Counted from the stretch's first letter, positions 35,054 to 46,596 are shown. The stretch: 64,000 bases of DNA from Aeromicrobium sp. IC_218 (GCF_004336805.1 NZ_SJXM01000010.1:1-64000), one strand, 5' to 3'. Made by a program: numbers and translations. Notes: generated by a model not told the origin, from the sequence alone.

Positions 35054-35586
35054 CAGTTGGCAGACCCCTCGAGCTCGGTGATGAAGCGCTCGACGGTCCG
35101 CTTCTGGCGGGCCTCCTCCTCGAGCGACTCACCGACGATGCGGCTGGCGAGCTGGGTGGCCAGGTCGCCGACCTCGGCCTTGAGCTGCGCCAGGACCTGA
35201 GCCCGCTCGGCCTCGACCTGCGCGTGCGCGGCCGCGGTGATGCGGTCGGCCTCGGCCTTGGCCTGCTCGCGCAGCTCGGTGACGATCTGCGCGCCCTGCT
35301 CCTTGGCCTCCTCGCGGATGCGAGCAGCCTCGGTGCGGGCCTCGGCGAGCTGGGCGTTGTACTTCTCCAGCGCCGCCTGGGCTTCCTTCTGGGCCTGCTG
35401 AGCGTCCTCGATGCCACCTTCGATGGCGGCGGTGCGCTCGGCGTACGCCTTCTCGAAGTTCGGCACGACGAACTTCGCGACGAGCGCGACGACGATGCCG
35501 AAGACGATCAGGCCGAGGATGAGCTCAGGCCACTCCACCGCGAGGGGAGAGTGCTCTCCCTCTGCGGCCAGGAGAGTCGTGTCCAT
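35053..35586 (-). CDS. atpF: ATP synthase F0 b subunit
   Basis: A 177-residue subunit: one membrane helix (about 20-42, ELILGLIVFGIVVALVAKFVV) followed by a long charged amphipathic helix that dimerises to form the peripheral stalk. A short acidic N-terminal leader precedes the helix. It lies 27 nt after atpE. Confidence 0.95.
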   Translation of the reverse strand: MDTTLLAAEGEHSPLAVEWPELILGLIVFGIVVALVAKFVVPNFEKAYAERTAAIEGGIEDAQQAQKEAQAALEKYNAQLAEARTEAARIREEAKEQGAQIVTELREQAKAEADRITAAAHAQVEAERAQVLAQLKAEVGDLATQLASRIVGESLEEEARQKRTVERFITELEGSAN

Positions 35587-35613
35587 GCGGACTCCTGTCT
35601 CGACGCTGGGTGG

Positions 35614-35832
35614 TTAGGAAAGAACGAACGCGAGCGCGATACCGATGATCGCGAGCGCCTCGGCCAGGGCGAAGCCGAGGATGGCGATCGACTGCAGGCG
35701 CGACTGCGCCTCGGGCTGACGGGCGACGCCGTTGATGTACGCGGCGAAGATCAGGCCGATGCCGATGCCGGGGCCGATCGCCGCCAGGCCGTAGCCGATC
35801 ATGTTGAGCGAGCCGTTAAGGGTGCCGTCCAC
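35614..35832 (-). CDS. atpE: ATP synthase F0 c subunit
   Basis: A 72-residue two-helix hairpin. The glycine-rich [11 protein letters not shown] helix 1, polar RQPE loop (38-41) and ion-carrying E58 in helix 2 ([13 protein letters not shown]) are all normal. The lack of the extra polar ligands of sodium-binding rings supports proton coupling. GTG start after an AAGGA ribosome-binding site. Confidence 0.97.
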   Translation of the reverse strand: MDGTLNGSLNMIGYGLAAIGPGIGIGLIFAAYINGVARQPEAQSRLQSIAILGFALAEALAIIGIALAFVLS

Positions 35833-35913
35833 GGCATTTCCTTTCGTTGCGGACGCCGGATGACGTCACTGTTCGAAGTCGAGCGAGTATGAAGTTGTGG
35901 GTCGTCGACGGGC

Positions 35914-36717
35914 TCAGTGCTCGTCGGCGAGCGCACCGCCGATGTACATGGCGGTGAGGAGGGTGAAGACGTACGCCTGCAGGAACATGACCAGCATCTC
36001 CAGGAAGCTGACCGCGATGCCGAGCAGGAAGGACACGACGCCGACCGGCGCGTACCACGCGTTGCCGGAGTCGAGGATGAGGTAGGCGCCACCGAGCGAG
36101 AACAGGATCAGCAGCAGGTGGCCGGCGAAGAGGTTGGCGAACAGTCGCAGCGCCAGCGTGGCCGGGCGGACCAGGATGTTCGACAGGAACTCGAGCGGGA
36201 TGAGCAGGACCAGGATCGGGCCCTTCATGCCGCCGGGGATCGTCTGCAGCTTCAGGTAGCCGAGGAAGCCGTGCTTGGCGACACCGACGCCGTTGTAGAT
36301 GAGCCAGGTGAGGGCGGCGAGGCCGTACACGTAGCTGATCCGCGAGAAGCTCGGGAACTGCAGGAACGGGATGATGCCGTAGTAGTTGTTCACCAGGATG
36401 AAGGTGAACAGGCTGAACAGGTACGGCACGAACTTCATGAAGTGCTCGGACCCGATGGAGTCGCGGGCGACGCCGTTGCGGATGAACCCGTAGAGGTACT
36501 CACCGGCGAACTGGGCGCGGCCCGGGACGACCGCGGCCTTGCGCGAGGCGTACCAGCTCAGGCCGACGACGATGAACGCCGAGAGGATGATCAGCAGCAT
36601 CGACTTGGTGACGCCGAGGGAGCCGATCTCGAAGACGGGCGGAAGCTCGAAGCTGTCGGGTCCCGGGGCGGTGAAGCCCTCGCCCTCGGCGGCCACGAAC
36701 GTCAGTGCGGTGGTCAA
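35914..36717 (-). CDS. atpB: ATP synthase F0 a subunit
   Basis: A 267-residue membrane subunit with five to six helices. The essential arginine lies in LVRPATLALRLFANLFAGHLLL and the last helix is LQAYVFTLLTAMYIGGAL. The start codon appears to be TTG at 36717, 4 nt after an AGAAGGG ribosome-binding site; the next in-frame GTG would lose seven residues and has no ribosome-binding site. Confidence 0.95.
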   Translation of the reverse strand: MTTALTFVAAEGEGFTAPGPDSFELPPVFEIGSLGVTKSMLLIILSAFIVVGLSWYASRKAAVVPGRAQFAGEYLYGFIRNGVARDSIGSEHFMKFVPYLFSLFTFILVNNYYGIIPFLQFPSFSRISYVYGLAALTWLIYNGVGVAKHGFLGYLKLQTIPGGMKGPILVLLIPLEFLSNILVRPATLALRLFANLFAGHLLLILFSLGGAYLILDSGNAWYAPVGVVSFLLGIAVSFLEMLVMFLQAYVFTLLTAMYIGGALADEH

Positions 36718-36779
36718 TCCATCACCCTTCTAATGGCGCGGTCGTCGATCGTCGTGCGGCGAACCAGGTTCGGCCAGCG

Positions 36780-36968
36780 TCATGTGGTGCGCAGCGAGGC
36801 GACCACCGTGTAGATGCCGAGACCGGCGCCCAGCACGATGCCCACTCCCACCATGAACTCGGTCCCCCACCACCGGTCGAGCAGGAAGCCTGCGCCACCG
36901 TAGAGGATCACTCCGGCCAGGATGCGCGCGAACGACGTCCAGGGGTCGAAGTGAGGGGTCTCGCTCAT
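36780..36968 (-). CDS. AtpZ/AtpI-like small membrane protein
   Basis: A 62-residue protein with two hydrophobic helices (about 13-32 and 37-58) and the family motif LYGGAGFLLDRWWGTEFMVGVGIVLGAGLGIY. Such proteins are encoded at the head of atp operons and assist c-ring assembly or magnesium/calcium handling. It is distinct from the larger AtpI-like protein just upstream. Confidence 0.85.
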   Translation of the reverse strand: MSETPHFDPWTSFARILAGVILYGGAGFLLDRWWGTEFMVGVGIVLGAGLGIYTVVASLRTT

Positions 36969-36991
36969 TGCCCGTGCAGGTTATCAGGCTT

Positions 36992-37381
36992 TCACCGGGG
37001 GCTTTCGCTCAGGTCGTACAGCAGTTGCCGATTCCTACGATGTGCCACCACTCTCGCGACCGTGACGGTCAGCGCGACGGCCAGCACGGACGCCCCGAGC
37101 GACGGCTCGTCGACGTGCGCACCGAGCAGGTCGGGGTCGAGCAGCACCACGAGCACGGCCAGCAGCCCGAGCATCTTGGTCGCGAAGAACATCACCGCCA
37201 CGAGCATGCTGAGGCCGGGCGCCATGCGCGTCATGGGCCCCAGGACGGCGTGCGTGGAGGCGAAGAAGGCGATCGCCACCGCAGCGCCGACGGCAGCGCC
37301 GAGCGCCCCGTCCGCGCCGCGGAGCAGGGCGGCGACGCCGGTGCAGACACCGGCCACGGCCAGCTGGATCAGGACGACCAC
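36992..37381 (-). CDS. AtpI-like four-helix membrane protein
   Basis: A 129-residue membrane protein, mainly four helices (VVLIQLAVAGVCTGVAALL; GAAVGAAVAIAFFASTH; LSMLVAVMFFATKMLGLLAVLVVLL; LGASVLAVALTVTVARVVAH). The position between wecA and atpB matches the actinomycete AtpI-like gene. GTG at 37381 overlaps the end of wecA by 13 nt and has a GAGGAG ribosome-binding site inside wecA. Confidence 0.8.
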   Translation of the reverse strand: MVVLIQLAVAGVCTGVAALLRGADGALGAAVGAAVAIAFFASTHAVLGPMTRMAPGLSMLVAVMFFATKMLGLLAVLVVLLDPDLLGAHVDEPSLGASVLAVALTVTVARVVAHRRNRQLLYDLSESPR

Positions 37382-38496
37382 ACGCGCTCCTCGATCTTTG
37401 GCAGGACGAACACGGCGGCCGCGGTCAGCACCGCGAGCACGCCGACGGTCAGGAACGACAGCCATCCGCTGAACAGGCTCACCGCGACGCTTCCGAAGGC
37501 CACCAGCGCCGCGACCATGTACATGAGCAGCACGGCGCGGCGGTGCGAGTGGCCGATCTCCAGCAGCCGGTGGTGCAGGTGCATCTTGTCCGGGCTGAAC
37601 GGCGAGCGTCCGGCCCGAGTGCGGCGCACGACCGCCAGCAGCATGTCGACGAACGGCACGAGCAGCACCATCACCGGCAGGAAGATCGGCAGGAGCGCGG
37701 CCAGGAAGGTCGCCTGTCCCCCGCCCACGCCCTCGGACAGGTTGGTCGCCGGGAACTGCCCGGTGAGGCTGATGGTCGAGCACGCCAGCACGAAGCCGAT
37801 GAGCATCGAGCCCGAGTCGCCGATGAACATTCGCGCCGGGAAGAAGTTGTGCGGCAGGACGCCGAGGCAGGCTCCGGCCAGGGACGCGGTCAGCAGCGCG
37901 CCGGCGATGGCGCGGGTCTCGCCGTTCTCGACCGCGAGCAGGAACGCGTACGTGAAGAAGGCGATGGCGCCGATGGCCACGATGCCCGCGGCCAGTCCGT
38001 CGAGGCCGTCGACGAAGTTGACCGCGTTGGTGGTCGCGACGACCAGCAGGACGGTCAGCAGCACCGCCTGGACCTGGTCCAGCCCGACGTAGTTGCCGTA
38101 CAGCGGCAGGTAGACGAACTGCACGCCCTGCACGATCACCACGACCGAGGCGAAGACCTGACCGGCGAACTTGCTCAGCGCGTCCAGCTCGAACAGGTCG
38201 TCGATCACCCCGACCGCGCAGATGACGGCGCCGCCGAGGATGACCGCCCGGGCGTCGGCGAACACCGCGGAGTCGGCCGCCTTGGCCAGGAACGGCAGCT
38301 GGGTGGCCACCATGTAGGCCGCCACGAGCCCGCCGAGCATCGCCGGACCGCCGAAGTACGGGGTGGGGATGCGGTGGACGTCCCGGTCGCGCACCTTCGC
38401 CACCGCTCCCCAACGCACCGCGAGCATGCGGGCGATGGACGCCAGGAGGTACGTGGCTCCCAGCGCGATGCCGAAGACGACCAGGTACTCACGCAT
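37369..38496 (-). CDS. wecA: Undecaprenyl-phosphate GlcNAc-1-phosphate transferase (WecA/TagO-type)
   Basis: A 375-residue polytopic membrane enzyme of the MraY/WecA family. VGVIDDLFELD holds the magnesium-binding aspartate pair, NAVNFVDGLDGLAAG the nucleophile region, MFIGDSGSM the third conserved loop, and PDKMHLHHRLLE the C-terminal HxHH loop. It starts cell-wall polymer (arabinogalactan-like or teichoic acid) linkage units. It overlaps tsaC by 8 nt. Confidence 0.93.
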   Translation of the reverse strand: MREYLVVFGIALGATYLLASIARMLAVRWGAVAKVRDRDVHRIPTPYFGGPAMLGGLVAAYMVATQLPFLAKAADSAVFADARAVILGGAVICAVGVIDDLFELDALSKFAGQVFASVVVIVQGVQFVYLPLYGNYVGLDQVQAVLLTVLLVVATTNAVNFVDGLDGLAAGIVAIGAIAFFTYAFLLAVENGETRAIAGALLTASLAGACLGVLPHNFFPARMFIGDSGSMLIGFVLACSTISLTGQFPATNLSEGVGGGQATFLAALLPIFLPVMVLLVPFVDMLLAVVRRTRAGRSPFSPDKMHLHHRLLEIGHSHRRAVLLMYMVAALVAFGSVAVSLFSGWLSFLTVGVLAVLTAAAVFVLPKIEERVWSS

Positions 38497-39136
38497 CCGG
38501 GGCGGCCTCGATGGTGTTGTTGAAGACGTGCAGCCGCTCCAGCGGGAGCGCGCCCTGGCGCAGGATCCGGGCGGTCGTGCCCGTGGCGTCCAGGATGGTC
38601 GAGGGCACGCTGTCGGCCGTGGGGCCGCCGTCGAGGTAGACGGCGACCGAGTCGCCGAGCATGTCGCGCGCCTCGTCGGCCGAGGTGGCGGCGTCCATGC
38701 CGGTGCGGTTGGCGCTGCTCACCGCCAGCGGACCGGTGCGGCGCAGCAGGTCGAGCGCGCGCTCGTCGGCGGGCATGCGCACCGCGACGGTCTGGCGGGT
38801 CTCCCCCAGGTCCCAGGTGAGCGACGGCTGCTGGCGCAGGACGACGGTGAGCGGGCCGGGCCACAGCTCGCCGATCATCGAGCGCAGCCATCCGGGCACG
38901 TCGATGGCGAGGGCGTCGAGGGTGCCGACCGCGCCGACCAGCACCGGCGGCGGCATCTGGCGCGTGCGGCCCTTGGCGTCCAGCAGCCGCTGGACGGCGG
39001 CCGGCGAGAACGCGTCGGCCCCCACGCCGTAGACGGTGTCGGTGGGCAGCACCACGAGCTCGCCGTCGCGGACCGCCTGGGTCGCCACGTCCAGCGCACG
39101 CTCGTAGACGGTCTCGTCAGCCAGGTCGAACTTCAC
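38489..39136 (-). CDS. tsaC: L-threonylcarbamoyladenylate synthase
   Basis: A 215-residue TsaC/Sua5-family protein that makes threonylcarbamoyl-AMP for the t6A37 modification of tRNA. VVLPTDTVYGVGADAF, AKGRTRQMPPPVLVG and PLAVSSANRTG are the conserved substrate-binding segments. GTG at 39136 is chosen over GTG at 39142 because TAGGAT stands exactly 6 nt before it; the longer start would touch the hexamer. Confidence 0.93.
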   Translation of the reverse strand: MKFDLADETVYERALDVATQAVRDGELVVLPTDTVYGVGADAFSPAAVQRLLDAKGRTRQMPPPVLVGAVGTLDALAIDVPGWLRSMIGELWPGPLTVVLRQQPSLTWDLGETRQTVAVRMPADERALDLLRRTGPLAVSSANRTGMDAATSADEARDMLGDSVAVYLDGGPTADSVPSTILDATGTTARILRQGALPLERLHVFNNTIEAAPDA

Positions 39137-39142
39137 CCGCAC

Positions 39143-39148
39143 ATCCTA
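39143..39148 (-). promoter_or_regulatory. -10 box, leaderless start of tsaC
   Basis: TAGGAT followed by 6 nt and GTG at 39136. It would give wecA and the atp genes an upstream promoter. Confidence 0.5.
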
Positions 39149-39166
39149 GGCGCGGGCCGCACGGGC

Positions 39167-39652
39167 TCAGAACACCGCGTGGAAGACGAAGGCGATGGCC
39201 AGGAACTGGACCAGCCGGCCGACGCCCACGAGGGTGAGGAACAGCCACAGCGGCTGCTTCGACAGGCCGGCCAGGATGCTGACGACGGCCAGGGGCGGGA
39301 CGCCGACCAGCGAGGACGCCAGCACGGTGAGCCCGCCGGCCCACTTGCGGTCGAGCAGGCCGAGCATCCAGTCGCTCGCGCGGCGCACGGAGGCGGTGAA
39401 CCGGTTGCGGGGCGGCCTCGGCGTGCCGCGCTCGTCCAGCTTGCGCTTGCCCTGGCGGGCGGCCTCGAAGACGATCGCCTTGCCGGCCACGGTGCCGACG
39501 ACCAGGCTCACGATGGCCACCACGAGCGTGGTGTCGTCCATGAGCGCGGCGGACGCGATGACGTACGCCTCCGCGTTGAGGAAGATCGGCAGGATGGCCG
39601 AGCCGACGCCGAAGCCGAAGGCCGCGGCGACGATGACCAGGTCCTGCAGCAC
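39167..39652 (-). CDS. VTT/YqaA-like membrane protein
   Basis: A 161-residue membrane protein with about four hydrophobic segments (4-28, 40-60, 105-128, 135-158). A basic cytoplasmic loop lies in the middle (EAARQGKRKLDERGTPRPPRNRF). The pattern is like small DedA/VTT relatives, but the assignment is tentative. It separates prmC from tsaC, which are adjacent in many relatives. GTG at 39652 is leaderless. Confidence 0.65.
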   Translation of the reverse strand: MLQDLVIVAAAFGFGVGSAILPIFLNAEAYVIASAALMDDTTLVVAIVSLVVGTVAGKAIVFEAARQGKRKLDERGTPRPPRNRFTASVRRASDWMLGLLDRKWAGGLTVLASSLVGVPPLAVVSILAGLSKQPLWLFLTLVGVGRLVQFLAIAFVFHAVF

Positions 39653-39658
39653 CCGCCC

Positions 39659-39664
39659 ACCCTA
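39659..39664 (-). promoter_or_regulatory. -10 box, leaderless start of the VTT-like gene
   Basis: TAGGGT followed by 6 nt and GTG at 39652. Confidence 0.5.
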
Positions 39665-39693
39665 TCGGCGGGCTGTGAGGCCCCGGCGGCGGC

Positions 39694-40527
39694 TCAGCGC
39701 CGCGTGGCGGTGACGAAACGAGCGCGGCCGGTGAGGTCCGGGTGGTCGCGGACGTCGTCCCAGCGGCCGGTGCCGACGAACACCGCGGGAGCGCTCTCGC
39801 CCTGCGCGTCGGCGTGCTCGGCGCACACCACCCCGCCGGGCTTGAGCAGCCGGCGCGCGGTGCGCTCGAGCACCCGCATGGCGTCCAGGCCGTCGTCGCC
39901 GGACCACAGCGCCAGCGACGGGTCGTGGTCGCGCACCTCGGCGGTGACGCTCTCCCACGCCTCGAGCGGGATGTACGGCGGGTTGGAGACGACCACGTCG
40001 ACGGTGCCGTCGAGGTCGGGGAACGCGTCGGCCATGTCGCCCCCGCGCAGGTCGACCCCCGCGCCGTCGAGGTTCTGGTGCGCCCACTGCAGCGCCTTCT
40101 CGTCCAGCTCGACGGCATGGACGCGCGCGCCGGGGACCTCGTGGACGACCGACAGCGCGATCGCGCCGGAGCCGGTGCACAGGTCGACCACGACCGGCTC
40201 GTCGACCGCCTTGGCCCGGTCGATCGCCCAGCCGGCGACGACCTCGGTCTCGGGCCGCGGCACGAACACGCCCGGACCGACCTCGAGGTCGACGTAGCGG
40301 AAGGCGGCGGTGCCGGTGATGTGCTGCAGCGGCACCCGGCGGGCCCGCGCGGCGATCATCTCGGCGTACGTGTCGCGCTGGCGCGCGTCGACGAACTTGC
40401 CCGCCACCATCGCCCGGGGCACGCCGGTGACGTGGGACAGCAGCAGCTCGGCGTCGACGCGGGGGCTCGGCACCTCGGCCTCGGCCAGCGTCTGCGTCGC
40501 CTCGGCGATCAGCCGGTCACCCTTCAC
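39694..40527 (-). CDS. prmC: Release factor glutamine methyltransferase
   Basis: A 277-residue S-adenosylmethionine methyltransferase that methylates the GGQ glutamine of RF1/RF2. An N-terminal helical bundle (1-75) is followed by [13 protein letters not shown] (motif I) and [13 protein letters not shown], the NPPY glutamine-binding motif. GTG at 40527 overlaps the prfA stop (GTGA), so the enzyme is coupled to its own substrate. Confidence 0.95.
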   Translation of the reverse strand: MKGDRLIAEATQTLAEAEVPSPRVDAELLLSHVTGVPRAMVAGKFVDARQRDTYAEMIAARARRVPLQHITGTAAFRYVDLEVGPGVFVPRPETEVVAGWAIDRAKAVDEPVVVDLCTGSGAIALSVVHEVPGARVHAVELDEKALQWAHQNLDGAGVDLRGGDMADAFPDLDGTVDVVVSNPPYIPLEAWESVTAEVRDHDPSLALWSGDDGLDAMRVLERTARRLLKPGGVVCAEHADAQGESAPAVFVGTGRWDDVRDHPDLTGRARFVTATRR

Positions 40528-41588
40528 GAGCGGGTCTCCAGCGACGCCAGGCGCTCGGCCAGGTCGGCCTCGACGAGCGAGGTGATGACGTCGCCGAGCG
40601 CGCCGTCCATCACCTGGTCGAGGTTGTAGGCCTTGAACCCGGTGCGGTGGTCGCTGATGCGGTTCTCGGGGAAGTTGTAGGTGCGGATGCGCTCGGACCG
40701 GTCGACGGTGCGCACCTGGGAGCGCCGGGCGTCGGACGCCTCGGCGTCGGCGGCGGCCTGGGCCGCCTCCAGCAGGCGGGCGCGCAGGATGCGCATCGCC
40801 TGCTCCTTGTTCTGCAGCTGGCTCTTCTCGTTCTGGCAGCTGGCCACGATGCCGGTGGGCAGGTGGGTGATGCGGACGGCGGAGTCGGTCGTGTTGACGC
40901 TCTGGCCGCCGGGACCGGACGAGCGGTAGACGTCGATGCGCAGGTCGTTGTCGTGGATCTCGACGTCGACGTCCTCGGCCTCGGGCAGCACCAGGACGCC
41001 CGCCGCGGACGTGTGGATGCGGCCCTGGCTCTCGGTGACCGGCACGCGCTGCACGCGGTGGACGCCACCCTCGAACTTGAGCTTCGCGTAGGGGGCCTCC
41101 CCCGGCTCGGGCGTGCCCTTGGCCTTCACCGCGACGGTGACCGACTTGTAGCCACCGAGCGCGGACTCGGTCGAGTCCAGCACCTCGGTCGTCCAGCCCT
41201 GCTGCTCGGCGAAGCGGGTGTACATGCGCAGCAGGTCGCCGGCGAACAGCGCCGACTCCTCGCCGCCCTCGCCGCCCTTGACCTCGACGATGACGTCCTT
41301 GGAGTCGGCCGGGTCGCGCGGCACGAGCAGGTGCTGCAGGCGCTCGGACAGCGCGGGCAGCCGCTGCTCGAGCTCGGCGGCCTCGTCGGCCATGTCGAGC
41401 TCGCGGGCCGCCTCGAGGTCCTCGGTGGTCTGCTGCCACTCGCGGTACGTGCGCACGATCGCCGACAGCTCGGCGTAGCGCCGGCCCAGGCGCTTCGCGG
41501 TCGCCGGGTCGGCGTGCACGGCCGGGTCGGCCATGCGCTGCTCCAGCTCGGCGTGCTCGGCGACGAGCGAGTCGACGGCCTCGAACAT
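40524..41588 (-). CDS. prfA: Peptide chain release factor 1
   Basis: A 354-residue class-I release factor for UAA/UAG. The GGQ loop is [18 protein letters not shown], and the stop-codon recognition motif is PVT in [15 protein letters not shown], the RF1 type (RF2 has SPF). ATG at 41588 gives the normal N-terminus ([16 protein letters not shown]). It follows rpmE after a hairpin. Confidence 0.97.
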   Translation of the reverse strand: MFEAVDSLVAEHAELEQRMADPAVHADPATAKRLGRRYAELSAIVRTYREWQQTTEDLEAARELDMADEAAELEQRLPALSERLQHLLVPRDPADSKDVIVEVKGGEGGEESALFAGDLLRMYTRFAEQQGWTTEVLDSTESALGGYKSVTVAVKAKGTPEPGEAPYAKLKFEGGVHRVQRVPVTESQGRIHTSAAGVLVLPEAEDVDVEIHDNDLRIDVYRSSGPGGQSVNTTDSAVRITHLPTGIVASCQNEKSQLQNKEQAMRILRARLLEAAQAAADAEASDARRSQVRTVDRSERIRTYNFPENRISDHRTGFKAYNLDQVMDGALGDVITSLVEADLAERLASLETRS

Positions 41589-41631
41589 GTCTGCGGCTCC
41601 TGCGGGCGAAGAGGGGTGGGGGTAGAACGAC

Positions 41632-41667
41632 GGCGCCGGCCCCACCTGTGCAGGTGGGACCGGCGCC
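41632..41667. terminator. rpmE terminator hairpin
   Basis: ggcgccgg, cccacct and complements form a 16-bp stem with one mismatch and a 4-nt loop, 10 nt after the rpmE stop on the minus strand. Confidence 0.75.
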
Positions 41668-41676
41668 GTGGACCAG

Positions 41677-41889
41677 CTAGGCCTCGCGCTTGCCGTAGCG
41701 CTTCTCGAAGCGGGCGACGCGGCCGCCGGTGTCGAGGATCTTCTGCTTGCCGGTGTAGAACGGGTGGCACGCCGAGCACACGTCGGCGCGGATGACACCG
41801 TCGTCCTTGGTGCTGCGCGTGGTGAAGGTGTTGCCGCAGGTGCAGGTGACCTGGGTCTCCACGTAGGTGGGGTGGATCTCGCTCTTCAT
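41677..41889 (-). CDS. rpmE: 50S ribosomal protein L31 (zinc-binding form)
   Basis: A 70-residue L31. The CTCGNTF and [14 protein letters not shown] segments supply the four-cysteine zinc site of the C+ form. ATG at 41889 with a GAGAGGAC ribosome-binding site; the longer open frame upstream is not needed. Confidence 0.96.
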   Translation of the reverse strand: MKSEIHPTYVETQVTCTCGNTFTTRSTKDDGVIRADVCSACHPFYTGKQKILDTGGRVARFEKRYGKREA

Positions 41890-41954
41890 GGGTGTCCTCT
41901 CGTCACGGCCGCTGGGTCGGGCGCGGAGTGCGTCACGTGAACCAGAACCGAGGA

Positions 41955-41983
41955 TCAATACTGCCAGGTGGTACCCGCTACAA
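41955..41983 (-). promoter_or_regulatory. rpmE promoter
   Basis: TTGTAG (41978-41983) and TATTGA (41955-41960) with a 17-nt spacer, in an unusually AT-rich patch upstream of rpmE. Confidence 0.45.
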
Positions 41984-42000
41984 GGAAATCGGGTACGGAT

Positions 42001-42489
42001 CTATTCCGCGGGCAGCAGCTTCTCGATGTCGCTCGCGATGTCCTCGGGCTTGGTGGTCGAGCCGTACCGCTTCACGACCCGGCCGTCGGCGTCGACCAGG
42101 AACTTGGTGAAGTTCCACTTGATCGCGCCGCTGCCCAGCAGGCCGGACTTCTCGGACTTGAGCCACTGGAACAGCGGGTGGGCGTCCTTGCCGTTGACGT
42201 CGACCTTGGCGAACAGCGGGAAGGTGACGCCGAAGTTGCGCTCGCAGAAGTCGGCGATCTCCGCCTCCTCCCCCAGCTCCTGGCCGCCGAACTGGTCGCA
42301 CGGGAAGCCGAGCACGACCAGGCCCCGGTCGACGTACTCCTGGTAGAGCGCCTCGAGCCCCTTGTACTGCGGGGTGAAGCCGCACTGGGAGGCGGTGTTG
42401 ACGATGAGCATCACCTTGCCGCGGTAGTCGGCGAGCTGGCGCTGCAGGCCGTCGATCGCGGTGGCGTCGAAGTCGTGGGCAGTGGTCAC
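42001..42489 (-). CDS. Glutathione peroxidase-family thiol peroxidase
   Basis: A 162-residue GPx-like protein. The peroxidatic C36 lies in NTASQCGFTPQY, and the catalytic tetrad partners are in GFPCDQFGGQE and IKWNFTKFLVD. The second cysteine in FPCDQF suggests a thioredoxin-dependent two-cysteine cycle, since actinomycetes generally lack glutathione. GTG at 42489 is leaderless. It is an insertion between rpmE and rho, which are often adjacent. Confidence 0.92.
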   Translation of the reverse strand: MTTAHDFDATAIDGLQRQLADYRGKVMLIVNTASQCGFTPQYKGLEALYQEYVDRGLVVLGFPCDQFGGQELGEEAEIADFCERNFGVTFPLFAKVDVNGKDAHPLFQWLKSEKSGLLGSGAIKWNFTKFLVDADGRVVKRYGSTTKPEDIASDIEKLLPAE

Positions 42490-42495
42490 GGCGCC

Positions 42496-42501
42496 AGCGT
42501 A
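42496..42501 (-). promoter_or_regulatory. -10 box, leaderless start of the peroxidase gene
   Basis: TACGCT followed by 6 nt and GTG at 42489. Confidence 0.5.
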
Positions 42502-42536
42502 GGGCCGTCCCGGTCATGACGCGCCCAGGACGCGGA

Positions 42537-42568
42537 CGAGCCCGCCCCACCGAGGTGGGACGGGCTCG
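42537..42568. terminator. rho terminator hairpin
   Basis: A 14-15-bp stem with one mismatch (cgagcccg, cccacc and complements) and a 4-nt loop, just after the rho stop. Confidence 0.7.
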
Positions 42569-42582
42569 CCGGGGGACGTGCG

Positions 42583-44463
<1,881 letters not shown>

Positions 44464-44495
44464 GTGGATTCCTATTCAGGAGGCACGGAGGCCTC

Positions 44496-44513
44496 CACCC
44501 GGAGAGCCGGGTG
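44496..44513. other. Hairpin in the rho leader
   Basis: cacccgg and its complement form a 7-bp stem with a 4-nt loop, 33 nt before the rho start. The whole 178-nt gap to thrB (44464-44641) is otherwise featureless except for the ribosome-binding site and a GGAGGCCTCC palindrome; rho leaders are often autoregulated, but nothing here proves it. Confidence 0.35.
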
Positions 44514-44641
44514 TGTGAAGGTAGGCCCGGCTCGCACATGAGCACAGGCGCCTGGGGGAACTGCTCCGTCGGGGAGAGGGACTCTCGAACTCCGACTACG
44601 TCGACCATAGCACCACGGGTGCCGGGATTGTTCCCAACCCC

Positions 44642-45526
44642 TCAGGGCGTGTCGACGCGGTGGACACCGCGGGCGGCCACCTCGACCTCGTGCACCGCCC
44701 AGCCGTCCGGGGCCACGTGGCCGACGCCGCGGCCGAAGGCCAGCACGGTGGGCCCGGCCCCGGAGACGACCGCCGGGACGCCCTCGACGCGCAGGGCCCG
44801 CATCACCTTGTGCGACTCGGGCATCGCCGGGGCCCGGAAGGACTGGTGCAGCAGGTCCTCGGTGGCCGGCAGCAGCAGGCCGGGGGCGCCGGTGAGCGCG
44901 GCCACGAGCAGCGCGGCGCGTCCGGCGTTGGCGGCGGCGTCGCGGTGCGGGACGGTGTCGGGCAGCAGGCCGCGGGCGAGCTCGGTCGACACCGGCTCCG
45001 GCGGCACGAGCACGGTGACCTCCGCGACGACGTCGAGCCGGTGCACCGAGGCGGCGTACCCGTCGAGCCACGCGATGGTGAACCCGCCGAACTGCGCGGC
45101 GGCGACGTTGTCGGGGTGGCCCTCGAGGTCGGTGGCCAGCTGGAAGGCGGCGAGGTCGTCCATGAGCACCTCGCTGTCGCGCACGAGCGCGCGGGCCAGC
45201 GCGATGCCGCCGACGATCGCGGCGCTGGACGAGCCGAGGCCCCGCGCGTGCGGCACGACGTTGCGGCACGACAGGCGCAGGCCCTGGGGCTTCACGCCCA
45301 TGAGGTCGAACGCGGCGTGCATCGAACGGAGCACCAGGTGCGACTCGTCGCGGGGCACGTCGGTGGCGCCCTCCCCCTCGACGTGGACGTCCAGCCCGTC
45401 GTCGGTGACCTCCGCGGTCAGCGTGTCGCCGAGCGTCAGCGCCAGGCCGAACGCGTCGAAACCGGGGCCGAGGTTGGCGCTGCTGGCCGGCGTGTGGACG
45501 CTGACCGGGCCGTCGACGAAGGTCAT
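44642..45526 (-). CDS. thrB: Homoserine kinase
   Basis: A 294-residue GHMP-family kinase. The ATP-binding motif is [16 protein letters not shown], motif 1 [18 protein letters not shown] and motif 3 [11 protein letters not shown]. It phosphorylates homoserine for threonine synthesis. ATG at 45526 overlaps the thrC stop by 4 nt (ATGA). Confidence 0.96.
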   Translation of the reverse strand: MTFVDGPVSVHTPASSANLGPGFDAFGLALTLGDTLTAEVTDDGLDVHVEGEGATDVPRDESHLVLRSMHAAFDLMGVKPQGLRLSCRNVVPHARGLGSSSAAIVGGIALARALVRDSEVLMDDLAAFQLATDLEGHPDNVAAAQFGGFTIAWLDGYAASVHRLDVVAEVTVLVPPEPVSTELARGLLPDTVPHRDAAANAGRAALLVAALTGAPGLLLPATEDLLHQSFRAPAMPESHKVMRALRVEGVPAVVSGAGPTVLAFGRGVGHVAPDGWAVHEVEVAARGVHRVDTP

Positions 45527-46596
45527 GCGAGACCGGCCGCGGCGGCCGCCTCGTCGACGTCGGCGTCGATGACCGAGTCGACGATCGAGCCGACGCCGGA
45601 CAGTGCGGTGTCGGTGTCCTTGAGCCCGTGGCCGGTGACCGTGACGCTGATGGTGAGCCCGCGCTCGACGCGTCCGGCCTCGACCAGGCTCAGCAGGCCG
45701 GCGACGCTGGCCGCCGATCCCGGCTCGACGAAGATGCCGTCGTGCGAGGCCAGCGCCCGCTGGGCGGCCAGGATCTGCTCGTCCGAGACCGCCTCGATGA
45801 GGCCCCCGGACTCGTCGCGGGCCGCGGTGGCCAGCTGCCAGGACGCCGGGTTGCCGATGCGGATGGCGGTGGCGACCGTCTCGGGGGTCGTGACGACCTC
45901 GCCGCGCACGATCGGCGCCGCGCCCTCGGCCTGGAAGCCCCACAGCGCGGGCGTGCCCTGGGCCATGCCCTCGCGCGCGTACTGCTGGAAGCCCATCCAG
46001 TAGGCCGAGATGTTGCCGGCGTTGCCGACCGGGAGCACGTGCACGTCCGGGGCGCGGTCGAGCGCGTCGACGATCTCGAACGCGGCGGTCTTCTGGCCCT
46101 CGAGCCGGACCGGGTTGACCGAGTTCACCAGCGCCACGGGGTACTTCTCGGCCAGGCCGCGCGAGAGCATGAGGCACTCGTCGAACCCGCCGCGGACCTG
46201 GATGACCTCGGCCCCGTGCATGACCGCCTGGGCCATCTTGCCGGCGGCGATCTTGCCGTGCGGCACGAGCACGACCGGGGTGAGCCCGGCCTTGGCGGCG
46301 TACGCGGTCATCGAGGCGGACGTGTTGCCGGTGGACGCGCAGACGACCGCCTTCGCCCCCTCGGCGACGGCCGCGGAGATCGCGGCGGTCATGCCCCGGT
46401 CCTTGAACGAGCCGGTGGGGTTGGCGCCCTCGACCTTGACGTGGACGTCGCCGCCGACCAGTCCGGACAGCCAGGCGCTGTGCACGAGCGGCGTGCCGCC
46501 CTCGCCGAGCGAGACCACGTGCGTCGTGGCCCGCTCGGGCATCCAGTCGCGGTACTCCTCGATCACGCCTCGCCACAGGTGGGCACGTGCGGGCAT
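45523..46596 (-). CDS. thrC: Threonine synthase
   Basis: A 357-residue pyridoxal-phosphate enzyme converting O-phosphohomoserine to threonine. The PLP lysine is K65 in [12 protein letters not shown], the phosphate loop is [12 protein letters not shown], and [10 protein letters not shown] is the family N-terminal signature. ATG shares a base with the hom stop (TGATG). It is the last-but-one gene of hom-thrC-thrB. Confidence 0.97.
   Translation of the reverse strand: MPARAHLWRGVIEEYRDWMPERATTHVVSLGEGGTPLVHSAWLSGLVGGDVHVKVEGANPTGSFKDRGMTAAISAAVAEGAKAVVCASTGNTSASMTAYAAKAGLTPVVLVPHGKIAAGKMAQAVMHGAEVIQVRGGFDECLMLSRGLAEKYPVALVNSVNPVRLEGQKTAAFEIVDALDRAPDVHVLPVGNAGNISAYWMGFQQYAREGMAQGTPALWGFQAEGAAPIVRGEVVTTPETVATAIRIGNPASWQLATAARDESGGLIEAVSDEQILAAQRALASHDGIFVEPGSAASVAGLLSLVEAGRVERGLTISVTVTGHGLKDTDTALSGVGSIVDSVIDADVDEAAAAAGLA

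Noticed and set aside
44642..46576. Apparent fusion of thrB with an upstream protein.
   Set aside because: The extra N-terminus is an out-of-frame reading of thrC; thrB starts at 45526 with an ATGA overlap.
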